Origin: Microglena sp. YARC
Lineage: Eukaryota > Chlorophyta > Chlorophyceae > Chlamydomonadales > Chlamydomonadaceae
NCBI GenBank assembly: GCA_022414725.1
Contig: CM039467.1
Location: 14,433,932-14,497,931, forward strand
Reading direction: 5' to 3'
Length of the DNA stretch: 64,000 nucleotides
Below the pieces are notes generated by a model that worked only from the letters and a program-made list of their open reading frames with translations, was not told the DNA's origin and did no database searches. Of the stretch, positions 63,108-64,000 are shown piece by piece; positions within the stretch are counted from its first letter, which is position 1; every line of letters begins with the position of its first letter. Made by a program: the position numbers and the translations under genes.

Positions 63108-63480
63108 TTTTTTTTTTTTTTACACAGGGAGGAACCAGGAAAGGGAACATCTGATAAAACCTAGCCCTATGTGACCAAGGAAGAAAAACCAAAGAAGAAG
63201 ACTACCGGACATGGACCAAAAGTCCGCTAAGACAAATGATCCGAAGACAAAAGACGAAAAGACTAGGGGACAAAAGAACGAGGGACACAAACTAGTTACT
63301 AGATAGGAGGACAAAGGACAAAGGGCCTTCCGAGCACCACCCCCACATCCAAGCAACACTGTTCCTCCCCAACCAACAAAACACCACTGTAACCTCCAAG
63401 AGCAACACAGAAAAAGAAGGAAAGGCAGTAACCCGAAGGTCTTGCTGATCTAAGATTAAAAACACAGCAGGGCATCACTG
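63108..63480 (-). mobile_element. Poly(A) retroposon family B, reverse
   Basis: T run 63108-63121, arms ACACAGGG and CCCTATGT (63122-63129, 63165-63172, one mismatch), same body, ends with GTCTTGCTGATCTAAGATTA and AGCAGGGCATCACT. Confidence 0.85.
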
Positions 63481-63502
63481 GGGTGCATATGAAATGCCTG
63501 GC

Positions 63503-63990
63503 TCAATGTTGGCGGTGCTGTCGATGGGGGCTGCTGAAGTCACTGGGTCTGTGTGTGTCTCCGACAGGAGAAGGCTTGAAAAATTGATTGTAACCTCGGG
63601 GGTGCTCTGAGGGAACCGGCGTGGAGGAGTGCCTCAGTAGGGGGAAACATGTAGGGGCTGTTGGGAGAGTGGGATGGTGTGGTGGACCATGTTGAGAAGG
63701 AGGGTGGGGTGAGAGTGGTGTGTACTGGACGGTGGGAGGGCCGGGGAGATGGAGAGAATGAGGAGGGGTACCATAGGTCGGGGGCCCGATGGGTTCCATG
63801 TTGGAAGAAGGGGAAGGGAAGGGGGGGTGGAGGAGGAGGAGGAGGAGGAGGAGGAGGAGGAGTAGAGGGGAGGTAGAAGCAGAAGGGCCTTTGGAAAGAG
63901 GTGAAGAGGGGATGTGGTGGAGAGGTGGGAACGAGCAGAATGGAAGGGAGGGTAAAGAGAGAGGATCTTGATCCAAGAAAGGTGCTGAAG
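63503..63990 (-). CDS. Proline/serine-rich open frame, unknown, possibly partial
   Basis: A 157-residue minus-strand frame (and open upstream to the window edge) rich in Pro, Ser, Leu and His. It includes a CTC repeat giving a Leu run and pieces such as PIGPPTYGTPPHSLHLPGPP. No domain recognised. Composition is less monotonous than the repeat artefacts elsewhere, but it may still be low-complexity DNA. Confidence 0.25.
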
Positions 63991-64000
63991 GGGGTCTACC

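Overview
The window looks like nuclear DNA of a large-genome, repeat-rich photosynthetic eukaryote, most likely a green alga. The reasons are split genes with GT-AG introns, a plastid-type solanesyl diphosphate synthase, a NIPA-family transporter, interstitial TTTAGGG-type tracts, poly(A)-tailed retroposons and a Ty3/gypsy integrase. A pyramimonadalean prasinophyte such as Cymbomonas is my guess from overall style, not something I could test. Most open frames in the window are low-complexity or minisatellite artefacts. The host genes were rebuilt from short exons with matching splice phases.

Layout. (1) 1-3715, plus strand: 3' half of a solanesyl diphosphate synthase gene, then decayed copies of its last exon to about 4075. 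(2) 4076-9730: no gene; tandem repeats and dispersed retroposons. (3) 9732-26223, minus strand: a seven-exon gene for a protein with a WW-like segment, a PUB domain, a ZZ-like zinc finger and an acidic repeat tail. (4) 26224-26673: a 450-bp divergent promoter region. (5) 26674-49805, plus strand: a 17-exon NIPA-type magnesium transporter gene. Its exons sum to 3132 nt (1043 codons plus stop), with a membrane core of about 330 residues and a tail of about 700 residues. (6) 49806-64000: retroposon-rich DNA with a possible small AT-hook gene, a minisatellite that switches orientation, and a broken chromodomain Ty3/gypsy element with one LTR.

The strongest unexplained pattern is shared by all three host genes. 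Introns are filled with tandem, decaying copies of the adjacent exon-intron junction: tens of bases of exon, the splice site, and flanking intron. I found such copies at about 15 junctions, one whole duplicated exon, and one intron that looks created by such a duplication. A second pattern is a set of 5'-truncated, poly(A)-tailed retroposons whose 3' end carries a short hairpin just before the tail, with paired sequence changes between subfamilies (ACAAAGGG/CCCTTTGT versus ACATAGGG/CCCTATGT).

Two gene models need a one-base correction in a homopolymer or a splice adjustment (2669-2673 and 10569-10576). Sequencing error is the simplest explanation.
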